DNA of 64,000 bases. Origin: JBHYDC01 sp051861205. GTDB lineage: Bacteria > Pseudomonadota > Alphaproteobacteria > Rhizobiales > Pleomorphomonadaceae. Under the pieces are notes generated by a model. The model saw only the letters and a program-made list of their open reading frames with translations, was not told the origin of the DNA and did not search any database. Within the stretch, counting starts at the first letter, position 1; the number at the start of each line of letters is the position of its first letter. Of the stretch, positions 20,457-29,766 are shown in pieces. The stretch is taken from contig JBHYDC010000016.1 of NCBI GenBank assembly GCA_051861205.1, positions 36,288-100,287 of the forward strand. The letters run 5' to 3'. Position numbers and translations under genes: made by a program.

Positions 20457-21383
20457 TCAGTTGCGCGGCGGTAGCGGCACGAAGGCGCTGGTGCGGGCTG
20501 CCCAGGCGTCGTAGCCGGGCTTGGTACGCTTGAGATGGGCGTCCAGCATCGAAACGCCCGACACCTTCAAAAGCAGCAGCGTCAGCAGTGCGGGGCCCGC
20601 CAGTGTCCACAGCGAGCCGGTTCCCGCCAACGCGATCAAGCCGAGGCCCCACCAGAGCAGCGCTTCGCCGAAGTAGTTGGGGTGGCGGCTATAGGCGAAT
20701 AATCCGCCTGTCATCAGTTGGCCCCGGTTCTTCTTCTCGGCCTTGAAGCGCCAAAGTTGCTGGTCTGCCAGCGTTTCGATCGCAAGGCCCACCGCGAACA
20801 GCGCCGCGCCCGCGATCATCGCCGGGCCGCTTATCGCCGCCGTAGGGCTCAGCACCGCCAGGAAGATCGGCGCTGCCACGAGCAGCATGATCACGCTTTG
20901 AACGAGATAGATCGTGACGAGCGACTTCCACCAAAAGCTTTCCCCGGTGCTCTCGCGCATCGCGGCATAGCGGGAATCCTCGCCGTTCATGTGGCGGTGA
21001 CGGCTCACCATGTGGATTGTCAGCCGCACCGCCCACAGCGTCACCAGAGCGGCCAAAAGCAGCGCGGCCGTGCTCGCGGTTCCGCGCAGGGCGATGATCA
21101 GCCATGCGATCAAAACAAAGCCGGCGCCCCAAAAGAAGTCTACGACACCGGCGTCCCTCATTTTGACATGAATCGCCCATACCATTGTAAAGAATACGAC
21201 CGTCGCCAGGATTGCCCAGGCAAGTATCGCGGCGGGTTCAAGTGTCAGGGATGTGATTGGTATCAAATCGTTAGCCAATTTCGTGTCCACTTCGTTTACC
21301 AAGCGAGGGCGGCCACGGGCGAGGCCGGCTTCTACCAATCGGGCGTGCGAGCCGGGCCTCCGGTTCGTCCGTTTTCGTCCCAT
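20457..21383 (-). CDS. DUF1295 (steroid 5-alpha-reductase-like) membrane protein
   Basis: A polytopic membrane protein with about six or seven helices. The C-terminal signature is that of the DUF1295/isoprenylcysteine methyltransferase-like fold: GGLFAYSRHPNYFGEALLWWGLGL, and before it RDAGVVDFFWGAGFVLIAWLI. Family members are NAD(P)H-dependent reductases or methyltransferases acting on lipids; the substrate here is unknown. The first 30 or so residues (MGRKRTNRRPGSHARL...) look unlike a membrane protein start. The true start may be an internal GTG or TTG near 21290-21305. It is divergent from the L,D-transpeptidase. Confidence 0.8.
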   Translation of the reverse strand: MGRKRTNRRPGSHARLVEAGLARGRPRLVNEVDTKLANDLIPITSLTLEPAAILAWAILATVVFFTMVWAIHVKMRDAGVVDFFWGAGFVLIAWLIIALRGTASTAALLLAALVTLWAVRLTIHMVSRHRHMNGEDSRYAAMRESTGESFWWKSLVTIYLVQSVIMLLVAAPIFLAVLSPTAAISGPAMIAGAALFAVGLAIETLADQQLWRFKAEKKNRGQLMTGGLFAYSRHPNYFGEALLWWGLGLIALAGTGSLWTLAGPALLTLLLLKVSGVSMLDAHLKRTKPGYDAWAARTSAFVPLPPRN

Positions 21384-21509
21384 TCCGCTTCATCGGCCGC
21401 CGAATGAACCTCTTGCGAGGATGCGGCTGACGAGTTGATTTCGAACGACGGGAGCATGTTCGCCGTGAATCTACGGAATACCGCCGTGACCGGATCAGGA
21501 CTAGAGCTT

Positions 21510-22739
21510 ATGCCGAACCGCAGACAGATCCTCAAAGCCGGCCTTGCCACCGGTTTCGGCCTTGGTGCTTTCGGGGGGGCCTTCGGCGCCAATGCTCAAA
21601 CCCTCGTCAGCCAGCTCGAATGGACCGAGGGTTTCGACGCTTCAGTGCCGCAGCAGGCGGGCATGGCCTCCACGCGGCCCACGCTCTCGGCGCAGACGGC
21701 CACTTACACCGAGCAGGCGATCACCCAGTATTCCGACATTGCCCTGCGCGGCGGTTGGCCCGTGGTGCCCGATACGCAGCCGCTCAAGATCGGCATGCGC
21801 AATCCCGCCGTCGCCGCGTTGCGTGACCGGCTTACCGCGTCCGGCGACCTTGCCCCCGTCGGCGGCTTCAACGACAGCTTCGACAGCTTCGTGGATGCAG
21901 CCGTGCGTCGCTTTCAGGTTCGCCATGGCCTGCTGCCCGACGGCATCGCCGCCAACGACACCTTTCGCCGCATCAACGTGCCCGCCGAAACCCGGCTGCG
22001 TCAGCTTGAGATGAACCTCGTGCGCGTGCGCGCCATGTCCGGCCCGCTTGGCGACCGCTATTCCATGGTGAACGTGCCCGGTGCCGAGATCGAAACGGTC
22101 GACGGCGACACCGTTCACTCCCGCCATCAGGCCGTCGTCGGCAAGATCGACCGCCAGACGCCGCTTTTGAACAGCAAGATCAATCTCATCAAATTCAATC
22201 CCTTCTGGACCGTGCCGCGCAGCATCATCCTGAAGGATTTGATCCCCAAGATGCAGAAAGATGCCGGCTATCTCGACCGCCAGAAGATCCGCATCTACGA
22301 CCAGCGCGGTCTCGAACTCGACTGGCGCAACATCAACTGGAATTCGGAAGAAGCCGCCGATTACCTGTTCCGCCAGGATCCGGGCGACATCAATTCCATG
22401 GGCTCGGTCAAGATCGAGTTTCCCTCGCCCGAAGGCGTCTACATGCACGACACGCCCTCCAAGGGTCTGTTCGGCGAAAACGCCCGCTTCCATTCCTCCG
22501 GCTGCGTTCGCGTTCAAAACGTGCGCGAATATGTGTTCTGGATTCTCAAGAACACGCCCGACTGGCCGCAGGACCGCATCGCTCAGGCCCTCGTTTCGGG
22601 TGAGCGCATCGACGCGCCCGTCATCGATCCGGTGCCGCTCTACTTCGAATACGTCACCGCTTGGGCCACGCCGGACGGAACCGTTCAGTTCCGTGACGAC
22701 ATCTACCAGCGCGACGGTCTCGACGTGGCGTTCCAGTAA
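21510..22739 (+). CDS. ldtP: L,D-transpeptidase (YkuD family), periplasmic
   Basis: Makes 3-3 cross-links in peptidoglycan or attaches proteins to it. The signal MPNRRQILKAGLATGFGLGAFGG resembles a twin-arginine leader (RRQILK). About residues 85-150 form a peptidoglycan-binding domain (MRNPAVAALRDRL...FVDAAVRRFQVRHGLLPDG). About 190-340 form the YkuD domain with catalytic HxxxGCxR (FHSSGCVRVQN). The frame is open from a TTG at 21435. ATG 21510 is chosen because the Tat-like signal starts there. Probably the LdtR target, and co-transcribed with the next small gene. Confidence 0.87.
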   Translation: MPNRRQILKAGLATGFGLGAFGGAFGANAQTLVSQLEWTEGFDASVPQQAGMASTRPTLSAQTATYTEQAITQYSDIALRGGWPVVPDTQPLKIGMRNPAVAALRDRLTASGDLAPVGGFNDSFDSFVDAAVRRFQVRHGLLPDGIAANDTFRRINVPAETRLRQLEMNLVRVRAMSGPLGDRYSMVNVPGAEIETVDGDTVHSRHQAVVGKIDRQTPLLNSKINLIKFNPFWTVPRSIILKDLIPKMQKDAGYLDRQKIRIYDQRGLELDWRNINWNSEEAADYLFRQDPGDINSMGSVKIEFPSPEGVYMHDTPSKGLFGENARFHSSGCVRVQNVREYVFWILKNTPDWPQDRIAQALVSGERIDAPVIDPVPLYFEYVTAWATPDGTVQFRDDIYQRDGLDVAFQ

Positions 22740-22752
22740 GGAGCGCCGCGCT

Positions 22753-22944
22753 GTGTCCGCCCCTCGCGAGGTTTATTTCGAGTTTGTCGCCATCGGCCCG
22801 CAGGTCAAAGTGACCGCGATCGACAGCCTCACCGCCGTCGAGGTCAGCATCCTTGGCCCCGCTCGCGCGTCGCAGCGGGACCTTGAGACGTTGGCCTTAC
22901 GCAAACTGACAAGGCGGCTCGGATCTTCTATGGGGCAGGGTTAG
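22753..22944 (+). CDS. small conserved protein (63 residues), DUF6898-like
   Basis: A GTG start at 22753 is preceded by AAGGAG at 22738-22743, which overlaps the stop of the L,D-transpeptidase gene, so the two are probably one operon. The product opens SAPREVYFEFVAIGPQVKVTAIDSLTAVEVSILGPA and continues with a helical ASQRDLETLALRKLTRRLG. This resembles a short rhizobial family found next to glyA (DUF6898, from memory). No catalytic residues are evident. Function unknown. Confidence 0.65.
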   Translation: MSAPREVYFEFVAIGPQVKVTAIDSLTAVEVSILGPARASQRDLETLALRKLTRRLGSSMGQG

Positions 22945-23104
22945 GAAAGCTGAAGCGACAAATCCCGGCGGTGGTGATAGGTCTCGTCCATCGAGTGGGA
23001 CGATGCGACATGTCGCAACGGCAATGGTTTCGCGCTGGTCCCCGTGCTATCGAAGCGGCCCGCCGCCCGTCCGGCGGGTCCTTTTCCAGAGACGAGAGAT
23101 GCCG

Positions 23105-24406
23105 ATGTCGACCACGACCAGCGCTGACAGCTCCTTCACCTCCGGCTTTTTCGAGCACACGCTCGCCGAGGCCGACCCGGAGATCGCATCGGCCATCGCC
23201 AGCGAGCTTGGTCGCCAGCGGCACGAGATCGAACTGATCGCCTCCGAGAACATCGTCTCGCGCGCCGTTCTGGAAGCGCAGGGTTCGGTGATGACGAACA
23301 AATACGCCGAGGGCTACCCCGGCAAGCGCTACTACGGCGGCTGCCAGTTCGTCGACATCGCGGAAAACCTCGCCATCGAGCGCGTGACCAAGCTGTTCGA
23401 CTGCCGCTTCGCCAACGTTCAGCCGAACTCCGGCAGCCAGGCGAACCAGGCCGTCTTCCTCGCCCTTGTCCAGCCCGGCGACACCATTCTCGGCCTCGAC
23501 CTTGCGTCGGGCGGCCATCTCACCCATGGCGCCAAGCCGAACCTGTCGGGCAAGTGGTTCAACGCCGTCACCTATGGCGTGCGCGCGCAGGATCACCGCA
23601 TCGACATGGACCAGCTCCGCGCGCTCGCGCATGAGCACAAGCCGAAGATCATCATCGCCGGCGGTTCGGCCTATAGCCGCATCTGGGACTTTGAAGGCTT
23701 CCGTAAAGTCGCCGACGAAGTGGGCGCCTATCTCCTTGTCGACATGGCGCATTTCGCCGGTCTCGTCGCGGCCGGCCTGCATCCCTCGCCGTTCCCGCAC
23801 GCCCACGTCGCCACCTCCACCACCCATAAGACGCTGCGCGGCCCGCGCGGCGGCCTCGTGCTGACCAACGACGAGACCATCGCCAAGAAGATCAACTCCG
23901 CCGTCTTCCCCGGCCTTCAGGGCGGACCGCTCATGCACGTCATCGCCGGCAAGGCCGTCGCCTTCGGCGAGGCGCTGCGGCCCGATTTCAAGCTCTATAT
24001 GAAGAACGTGGTCGAGAACGCCCGTGCGCTCGCCGAGACGCTCCGTCGCGGCGGCGTCGATATCGTATCGGGCGGCACCGACAACCACCTGATGCTCGTC
24101 GACCTGCGCCCCAAGGGCCTCACCGGCAAAGTCGTTGAAGCAGCCCTGAGCCGCGCCGACATCACCTGCAACAAAAACGGCGTCCCCTTCGACCCCGAAA
24201 AACCCACCATCACCTCCGGCATCCGCCTAGGCACCCCCGCCGCCACCTCTAGGGGCTTCGGCATCGCCGAATTCCAAGAAGTCGGCCACCTCATCCTCTC
24301 CGTCCTCGACGGCCTGAAGGTCAACGGCGAGGAAGGCAACGACGCGGTCGAAGCGGGCGTGAAGGCCAAGGTGAGAGAGTTGACCGACCGGTTCCCGATT
24401 TATTGA
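23105..24406 (+). CDS. glyA: serine hydroxymethyltransferase
   Basis: PLP enzyme interconverting serine and glycine while charging tetrahydrofolate with one-carbon units. The 433-residue protein has the family blocks RQRHEIELIASENIVSRAVLEAQGSVMTNKYAEGYPGKRYYGG, the PLP lysine in TSTTHKTLRGPRGGL, and the C-terminal TSGIRLGTPAATSRGFG. ATG 23105 has GAGAG six bases upstream; the ATG at 23099 is an alternative. The gene ends at a good terminator, separating it from the inserted nucleotidyltransferase gene. Confidence 0.97.
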   Translation: MSTTTSADSSFTSGFFEHTLAEADPEIASAIASELGRQRHEIELIASENIVSRAVLEAQGSVMTNKYAEGYPGKRYYGGCQFVDIAENLAIERVTKLFDCRFANVQPNSGSQANQAVFLALVQPGDTILGLDLASGGHLTHGAKPNLSGKWFNAVTYGVRAQDHRIDMDQLRALAHEHKPKIIIAGGSAYSRIWDFEGFRKVADEVGAYLLVDMAHFAGLVAAGLHPSPFPHAHVATSTTHKTLRGPRGGLVLTNDETIAKKINSAVFPGLQGGPLMHVIAGKAVAFGEALRPDFKLYMKNVVENARALAETLRRGGVDIVSGGTDNHLMLVDLRPKGLTGKVVEAALSRADITCNKNGVPFDPEKPTITSGIRLGTPAATSRGFGIAEFQEVGHLILSVLDGLKVNGEEGNDAVEAGVKAKVRELTDRFPIY

Positions 24407-24433
24407 GGGATGGGGCAGGGGGGGAGGCAAGCG

Positions 24434-24464
24434 AGCCGCGGGGAGGGATCTCCGCGGCTTTTTT
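24434..24464 (+). terminator. Rho-independent terminator of glyA
   Basis: An 11-bp stem (24434-24444 with 24449-24459, one G-U) with a four-base loop is followed by six T residues at 24459-24464. Confidence 0.85.
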
Positions 24465-24537
24465 GTTGCCACATATACCTCGCAAGTCCGGTCGAGTTTT
24501 CCAGACCGACAGATCATAACCTTTCTGCAATCATCCA

Positions 24538-24567
24538 GTTATAATCTTCCCGCAAAAAGATTATAAC
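24538..24567. repeat. palindrome at left edge of the nucleotidyltransferase gene
   Basis: Perfect 11-bp inverted repeat: GTTATAATCTT at 24538-24548 and its complement at 24557-24567. It ends seven bases before the next ATG. The unit with its flanks (CAG before, CTCCCTCC after) is similar to the palindrome at 25706-25735 after the same gene. A diverged direct copy of part of it (12 of 15 identical) lies at 24516-24530, 25 bases upstream of 24541-24555. It includes TATAAT, so it may be a promoter/operator. Confidence 0.75.
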
Positions 24568-24574
24568 TCCCTCC

Positions 24575-25681
24575 ATGCCCCCCATCGATCTCCCCTTCCG
24601 CACGCTCTTCGCCGAACTCTCGCAGCGATCCCTCGATGACGCCTTCATCGCGGATTTTCCGCCCGAGGGGCGGTTCGTTACGGTTCCGGTGAAGGGCAGG
24701 GCCTATTGGTATTTCGATTTGACGGAGGACGGGAAGGCCACGCGCCGTTATGTCGGGCCGCAGGCGGATCCTCAGATAACGGCGCGGGTCAACGACTTCA
24801 AAGCCCTGAAATCCGATTTCAAGGCCCGGCGTAAGCTCGTGTCCACGCTGGTGCGCGAAGCCGGTCTGCCCGCGCTGGATCGTATGACAGGAGACGTGGT
24901 GAAGGCGATCGCCGAGGCTGGGTTCTTCCGGTTGCGCGGTGTTCTCGTCGGTACGGTCGCGTTTCAGTGCTACTCCGGCCACCTTGGCGTGCGCCTGCCG
25001 TCCGCCTCTTTGCAAACCGGCGACACCGATTTTGCGCAGTTCCACTCAATCTCTGCCGCAGTCGACGACGCCATGCCACCGATCCTCGACGTTCTCCGGT
25101 CCGTCGATCCCACCTTCCGCGAGATCCCGCATGTGAGCGACGGCCGCGCCAGCGCTCGCTTCACGACCGCTGATCGCTATCTCGTCGAGTTTCTAACCCC
25201 GAACCGCTCCAGTGCCGACCACGACGGCAAGCCCGCCGCCATGCCCGCCCTCGGCGGCGCCTCCGCCGAACCCCTTCGGTTCTTGGATTTCCTCATTCAC
25301 GAGCCCGTTCGCACCGTACTGCTGCACGGCTCCGGCGTCAGCATCACCGTGCCCGCGCCTGAACGATACGCTATCCACAAGCTCATCGTGGCCACTCGTC
25401 GCCGGGTGGAGGGAACCGAGAAGCGCGAGAAGGATCTGCGTCAGGCCGCGCTACTCATTGAGGCGCTTTCGCTCGTGCGCCGTCAATCAGACCTCGCCGA
25501 AGCCTATGAAGAAGCATGGTCGCGAGGCCCCGCATGGCGCGAAGCGATCACACGCGGTCTTGCCAGTCTGGATGACGCGCCCCGCGCCATGGTGCACGGC
25601 GTTCTTGCCGAAGGGCTAAGGACTCTGCGCCTCGACCCTGCCGAATTCGGTATTCAATCGGGCAGCGAAGCACCGAAATAG
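24575..25681 (+). CDS. nucleotidyltransferase-fold protein, GSU2403-like
   Basis: A 368-residue protein that resembles the GSU2403 family (nucleotidyltransferase-like, Pfam NTP_transf_8). The middle shows a polymerase-beta-type pattern: GVLVGTVAFQCY followed by the acidic pair in TGDTDFAQF. The C-terminal part (about 255-330) contains PERYAIHKLIVATRRR and KREKDLRQAALLIEAL, as in related nucleotidyltransferases. The substrate is unknown; relatives of this fold act as toxins or modify tRNA or proteins. The ATG follows CTCCCTCC, with no Shine-Dalgarno sequence. It lies between glyA and nrdR, flanked by paired palindromes. Confidence 0.65.
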   Translation: MPPIDLPFRTLFAELSQRSLDDAFIADFPPEGRFVTVPVKGRAYWYFDLTEDGKATRRYVGPQADPQITARVNDFKALKSDFKARRKLVSTLVREAGLPALDRMTGDVVKAIAEAGFFRLRGVLVGTVAFQCYSGHLGVRLPSASLQTGDTDFAQFHSISAAVDDAMPPILDVLRSVDPTFREIPHVSDGRASARFTTADRYLVEFLTPNRSSADHDGKPAAMPALGGASAEPLRFLDFLIHEPVRTVLLHGSGVSITVPAPERYAIHKLIVATRRRVEGTEKREKDLRQAALLIEALSLVRRQSDLAEAYEEAWSRGPAWREAITRGLASLDDAPRAMVHGVLAEGLRTLRLDPAEFGIQSGSEAPK

Positions 25682-25705
25682 CTTCTCGCAGAAGCGGTGC
25701 CCCCA

Positions 25706-25735
25706 GTTATAACTTTTTCGTGAAAAAGTTATAAC
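25706..25735. repeat. palindrome at right edge of the nucleotidyltransferase gene
   Basis: Perfect 14-bp inverted repeat with a two-base centre (25706-25719 and 25722-25735, GTTATAACTTTTTC and its complement). It shares the frame CAGTTATAA ... TTATAACTCC with the palindrome at 24538-24567. The pair therefore brackets the gene as imperfect direct repeats. No T-run follows it as in a classic terminator. Confidence 0.75.
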
Positions 25736-25744
25736 TCCATCCCC

Positions 25745-26272
25745 TCATTCCCCACCAATCTCCCGCGCCATCTCCTTTACCGAGGCCTCCGTCCCATCCG
25801 ATCCTTCGGTCCAGATGTCGTCCACCACGGCTCTTCCGTTTTCCGTCACCACGTCGAAGCCCACGGTGGTCACCTTGTCGCGCTCTTCGCCCTCGAAGCA
25901 GCGGTAGGCTTTGAAGGTCACGGCCACGCCCACGCCATCGTCGCTCTGGTCCTGGCCGGTGAAGGTCACGTCTTCCAGCGGGCAGCCGTCTTGGCCGCCG
26001 GTGATCACGTCATAGCTGAAGGGCGATGTGCCGCCGTCGTAGGCGGGGTTCTTGGCGCCGGCCCGGAAGGCCTCCACGAAGTCCGCGCTATAGAGTGTGC
26101 CAAGCTGCTCTTCGCCGAAGATATCCACCGGCTTCGCATCGTCGCGCGTGGCGGACAACGCGTTTTCCGTGATCGCCATGATTTCGCGCACCGGATCCTG
26201 CGCAAAGGCTGCCGGGGCGGCGCTGGTGGTTGCGATCAGGGCGAGGGCCAAAACGGCGGGGCGGGGGGCCAT
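25745..26272 (-). CDS. secreted hypothetical protein
   Basis: A 175-residue product with a clear Sec signal (MAPRPAVLALALIATTSAAPAAFA|QDP). It is then acidic and carries two cysteines (GCPLEDVTF and YRCFEGEE) that could form a disulphide. The fold hints at a small periplasmic alpha/beta domain like DUF3828, but I am not sure. Translation from GGAGAG fits the ATG at 26272 (spacing six); the in-frame ATG at 26278 is also possible. It converges on the nucleotidyltransferase gene. The 297-base gap to nrdR shows no gene. Confidence 0.65.
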   Translation of the reverse strand: MAPRPAVLALALIATTSAAPAAFAQDPVREIMAITENALSATRDDAKPVDIFGEEQLGTLYSADFVEAFRAGAKNPAYDGGTSPFSYDVITGGQDGCPLEDVTFTGQDQSDDGVGVAVTFKAYRCFEGEERDKVTTVGFDVVTENGRAVVDDIWTEGSDGTEASVKEMAREIGGE

Positions 26273-26569
26273 CAACATCTCTCCATCGCTTTGTCCGGCA
26301 AGCCGGCGCGGGTTTGCTTCGCCTTCGGGCGCAACGGCCGTGCAGCACCGCGCGTCGATCCGCAGCCGGCACGGCCCACTGTTCGACCCATACACCAACC
26401 CCCGTTGAATCGCCTTGCGCTCAAGCTTGGGTACAAACGATTGCCCGCCCGGCGTGGCTTTGCCGCCCGCCCGCGCACAACGCTCGCTTTTCGTCAGCCG
26501 CCGGTTGCGCTAACAGCTATCATCGCCACCCTGCGACAGCCGATTCTCATTTGCCCGGAGGGGCCATTC

Positions 26570-27031
<462 letters not shown>

Positions 27032-27109
27032 CGCTCGCGCTCACAAACTCGGCACTGGAATCCCGCGTGCGCTCATGGCACTGATCCGCCCGAACGCGAG
27101 ACTTCATCC

Positions 27110-28273
27110 ATGACCCTGCCGGCCCAGCGCTCCGGCTTGATGCCCGCAGCCGATCCCGAGACCGACCGTCGCTTCATGGCGGCGGCGCTGGCGCTTGGGC
27201 GCCGCAACGCGGGGCGTGCGTGGCCGAACCCCTCAGTCGGCGCCATCGTGGTCGTGCCGGGTCCGGATGGGCCGCGCGTCGTCGGCCGTGGCGTCACCGC
27301 TCTTGGCGGCCGCCCGCATGCCGAAACCATCGCGCTCGCCGCCGCCGGCCCGGCCGCGCGCGGGGCCACCGTCTATGTCACGCTGGAGCCTTGCGCCCAC
27401 CACGGCCGCACCGGCCCTTGCGCGGATGCGCTGATCGCGGCCGGCGTCGCGCGCGTCGTCACCGCGCTCGAAGATCCCGATCCGCGTGTCGCGGGGCAGG
27501 GCCATGCCCGCCTTGCCGCCCATCGCATCGCGCTCACCACGGGCGTTCTCGCCGCCGAGGCCGCGCGCCTCCACGCCGGCCACCTCTCTCGCGTCAAGCG
27601 CGGCCGCCCTCATGTGATCTTGAAGCTAGCCGTGTCGGCGGATGGCTTCATCGGCCTGGAAGGGCAGGGCCAGACCGCCATTTCCGGCCCGCTTTCGCGC
27701 GCCTACGCCCACGGCCTGCGCGCCACGTCAGACGCTATCCTCGTCGGCGTCGGCACCGTGCTGTCGGACGATCCCGAACTCACCTGCCGCTTGCCCGGCT
27801 GCGCCGCCCGCTCCCCCGTCCGCGTCGTGGTGGACGGTCTCGCCCGCACGCCCCTCTCCGCCAAGCTCGTTACCGGCGCCGATGTCGTGCCCACCTGGAT
27901 CTTCGTCGCGCCCGATGCGCCGTCCGAGCGAACCGCCGCGCTGGGCGATGCGGGCATCTCGCTCCGCGTTGCCGAGCGCGACGCCGCCGGCCGGGTGGAT
28001 ATGGAGGACGTGCTGTTCCAGCTTGCCCGCGCGGGCGTCACCACGGTCATGGTGGAGGGCGGTTCCACCATCGCCCGCAGCCTCGTCGAGTCCGACCTTG
28101 TGGACGAGGCGCACCTCGTGCAGGCGCCGCTCATGCTTGGCTCCGGCGGCGTTCCCGCGCTCGCCGGCCTTTCGCTCGACCATCTGACCGGCCCGCGCTT
28201 CCAGATCATCCACCGCCGCCGCCTCGGCGCGGACAAGCTCACCCACGTCGTCCGCCGCCCCGCCCCCTCATAA
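27110..28273 (+). CDS. ribD: bifunctional riboflavin deaminase-reductase RibD
   Basis: Catalyses two steps of riboflavin synthesis: deamination of the pyrimidine amine and NADPH reduction of the ribosyl side chain. The N-terminal deaminase domain (about 20-165) shows RNAGRAWPNPSVGAIVV, zinc ligand HAE in GGRPHAETIAL, and PCAHHGRTGPCADAL. The C-terminal reductase domain (about 165-380) has RPHVILKLAVSADGFI, SDAILVGVGTVLSDDPELTCR and MVEGGSTIARSLVESDLVDE. Length 387 is normal. Confidence 0.96.
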   Translation: MTLPAQRSGLMPAADPETDRRFMAAALALGRRNAGRAWPNPSVGAIVVVPGPDGPRVVGRGVTALGGRPHAETIALAAAGPAARGATVYVTLEPCAHHGRTGPCADALIAAGVARVVTALEDPDPRVAGQGHARLAAHRIALTTGVLAAEAARLHAGHLSRVKRGRPHVILKLAVSADGFIGLEGQGQTAISGPLSRAYAHGLRATSDAILVGVGTVLSDDPELTCRLPGCAARSPVRVVVDGLARTPLSAKLVTGADVVPTWIFVAPDAPSERTAALGDAGISLRVAERDAAGRVDMEDVLFQLARAGVTTVMVEGGSTIARSLVESDLVDEAHLVQAPLMLGSGGVPALAGLSLDHLTGPRFQIIHRRRLGADKLTHVVRRPAPS

Positions 28274-28348
28274 TCCCGGTCTCGCCGACATCGCTTCCAA
28301 AGCCGGTTTTCCGCGCTTTCAAACCCAACACGAGGAAAGGACGCCCCC

Positions 28349-28948
28349 ATGTTTACCGGTATCGTGACCGACGTCGGCACCGTCGACCGCATCGAGCCGC
28401 GCGCCACCGGCGTCCGCCTGCGCATCGCCACGTCCTACGATCCGGAAACCATCGCGCTCGGCGCGTCCATCGCCTGCGCCGGCATCTGCCTCACCGTGGT
28501 CGAGCGCGGCACCACCGGCGCCGTCCGCTGGTTCGACGTGGAGGCCTCCGAGGAGACCCTCGCCAAAACCACGCTCGGCACCTTCACCGCCGGCACCCGC
28601 CTCAACCTGGAGCGCGCCCTGAAGATCGGCGACGAGCTTGGCGGCCACCTCGTCACCGGCCACGTCGACGGTCTCGCGACCCTGATCACTCGCGCCGACG
28701 TCGCCGACATGACCCGCCTCACCTTCGAAATCCCCACCCCCCTCTCCCGCTTCGTCGCCCCCAAAGGCTCCGTCACCCTAGACGGCACCTCCCTCACCGT
28801 GAACGAAGCCGAAGGCACGCGCTTCACGGTGATGCTCATCCCCCACACGCTGGAGGTGACCACATGGGGCGCAAGCAAGGAGGGCGATGCGGTCAATTTC
28901 GAGGTGGATTTGATGGCGCGGTATGTGGCGCGGTTGGCTGGACGTTGA
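28349..28948 (+). CDS. ribE: riboflavin synthase alpha subunit
   Basis: Dismutates two lumazine molecules into riboflavin and the pyrimidine precursor. The 199 residues form two lumazine-binding barrels. The first opens MFTGIVTDVGTVDRIEP with SIACAGICLTVVE; the second contains GGHLVTGHVDGLATL and SVTLDGTSLTVNE. AGGAAAGGA upstream supports the ATG. It normally precedes ribH directly, but here a DUF29 gene on the other strand intervenes. Confidence 0.95.
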   Translation: MFTGIVTDVGTVDRIEPRATGVRLRIATSYDPETIALGASIACAGICLTVVERGTTGAVRWFDVEASEETLAKTTLGTFTAGTRLNLERALKIGDELGGHLVTGHVDGLATLITRADVADMTRLTFEIPTPLSRFVAPKGSVTLDGTSLTVNEAEGTRFTVMLIPHTLEVTTWGASKEGDAVNFEVDLMARYVARLAGR

Positions 28949-28996
28949 CGCACAGCGCGCCGCACGAACGTCCACCCAAGGACCCGCCCGCACACC

Positions 28997-29509
28997 TTAC
29001 CTAAGCGCCGCCAGCAATCGTGCGGGCATCAGCCCCTCGTCGGCAATATCAGATATCGAGACAGGACAAGTCCCCGGCAGCGCCGTGCTCACTTGGCCCC
29101 CATGCTCCGCCAGCGAAGCATCCGCGATCGCGAGCGCCTGCCGCCAGACCTTCTCCATATCGATCCGCTGCCGCATGGACGGCTGATAAACGTCCGTCAA
29201 CGACGCATGAAACGCCACAAGTTCGGTCCGCCAATGCGCCGCCGCTTGAGCATCGGGCTCCGACACCAGCTTGATCGCATGAACCAGGATATTGCGAATG
29301 AGGCTCGCCGCCGCCTGGATCTGCGCCCGCCCCAAATCCTCGATTTCCTCGGCGATCAACTCCACGTCAAGATCCGACGGAAGCACGGATATATTTGCAA
29401 GCGCCCGCAAGAGCAGAGCCTGACGCTCCGTCCATTGAACGAAGTCGCGGGCCTTGTCCCTGTGTTCGGTCCGAACCGAATGACGATGTGCGGACGATTG
29501 AGCGCTCAT
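28997..29509 (-). CDS. DUF29 domain-containing protein
   Basis: A 170-residue helical protein with the DUF29 pattern: DFVQWTERQALLLRALANISVLPSDLDVELIAEEIEDLGRAQIQAAASLIRNILVHAIKL. DUF29 proteins are widespread in cyanobacteria and alphaproteobacteria, often in many copies, with no established function. ATG 29509 starts the family N-terminus; an upstream ATG at 29584 adds unrelated residues. It lies opposite to the rib genes and splits ribE from ribH, so it is probably an insertion. Confidence 0.8.
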   Translation of the reverse strand: MSAQSSAHRHSVRTEHRDKARDFVQWTERQALLLRALANISVLPSDLDVELIAEEIEDLGRAQIQAAASLIRNILVHAIKLVSEPDAQAAAHWRTELVAFHASLTDVYQPSMRQRIDMEKVWRQALAIADASLAEHGGQVSTALPGTCPVSISDIADEGLMPARLLAALR

Positions 29510-29766
29510 TTCTGCAAAATAGCATAATGTAGAAGCGGTGTCGTTTGGCGTGAGACTGCCTGCGGCCAAATTCAATGCCTTCAAGGGCGCGCTCGGCCGG
29601 GGGCTGCTCTTTAACCACGAAATGTAAGGTGTGCAGCGAGGCGTGTCGTAAGCCGTCCGGCAAATCGTCTTTGTGCTGCCCTACGTCAGCTTTGACTTCA
29701 AACATGCCCTTGACCCCCGCCCCCTCCCGTGGTCTCTCCCCCGGCTAACCACGAAAGGGTTTTGCC
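29510..29766. other. gap between DUF29 and ribH, with a possible gene remnant
   Basis: A minus-strand frame (up to 29705) begins MFEVKADVGQHKDDLPDGLRH and continues through RRQSHAKRHRFYIMLF before running into the DUF29 gene in another frame. Its composition is protein-like in the first 65 codons, but I recognise no family and the end overlaps DUF29. It may be the remains of a gene that entered with DUF29. GAAAGGG before 29767 is the ribH ribosome-binding site. Confidence 0.3.
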
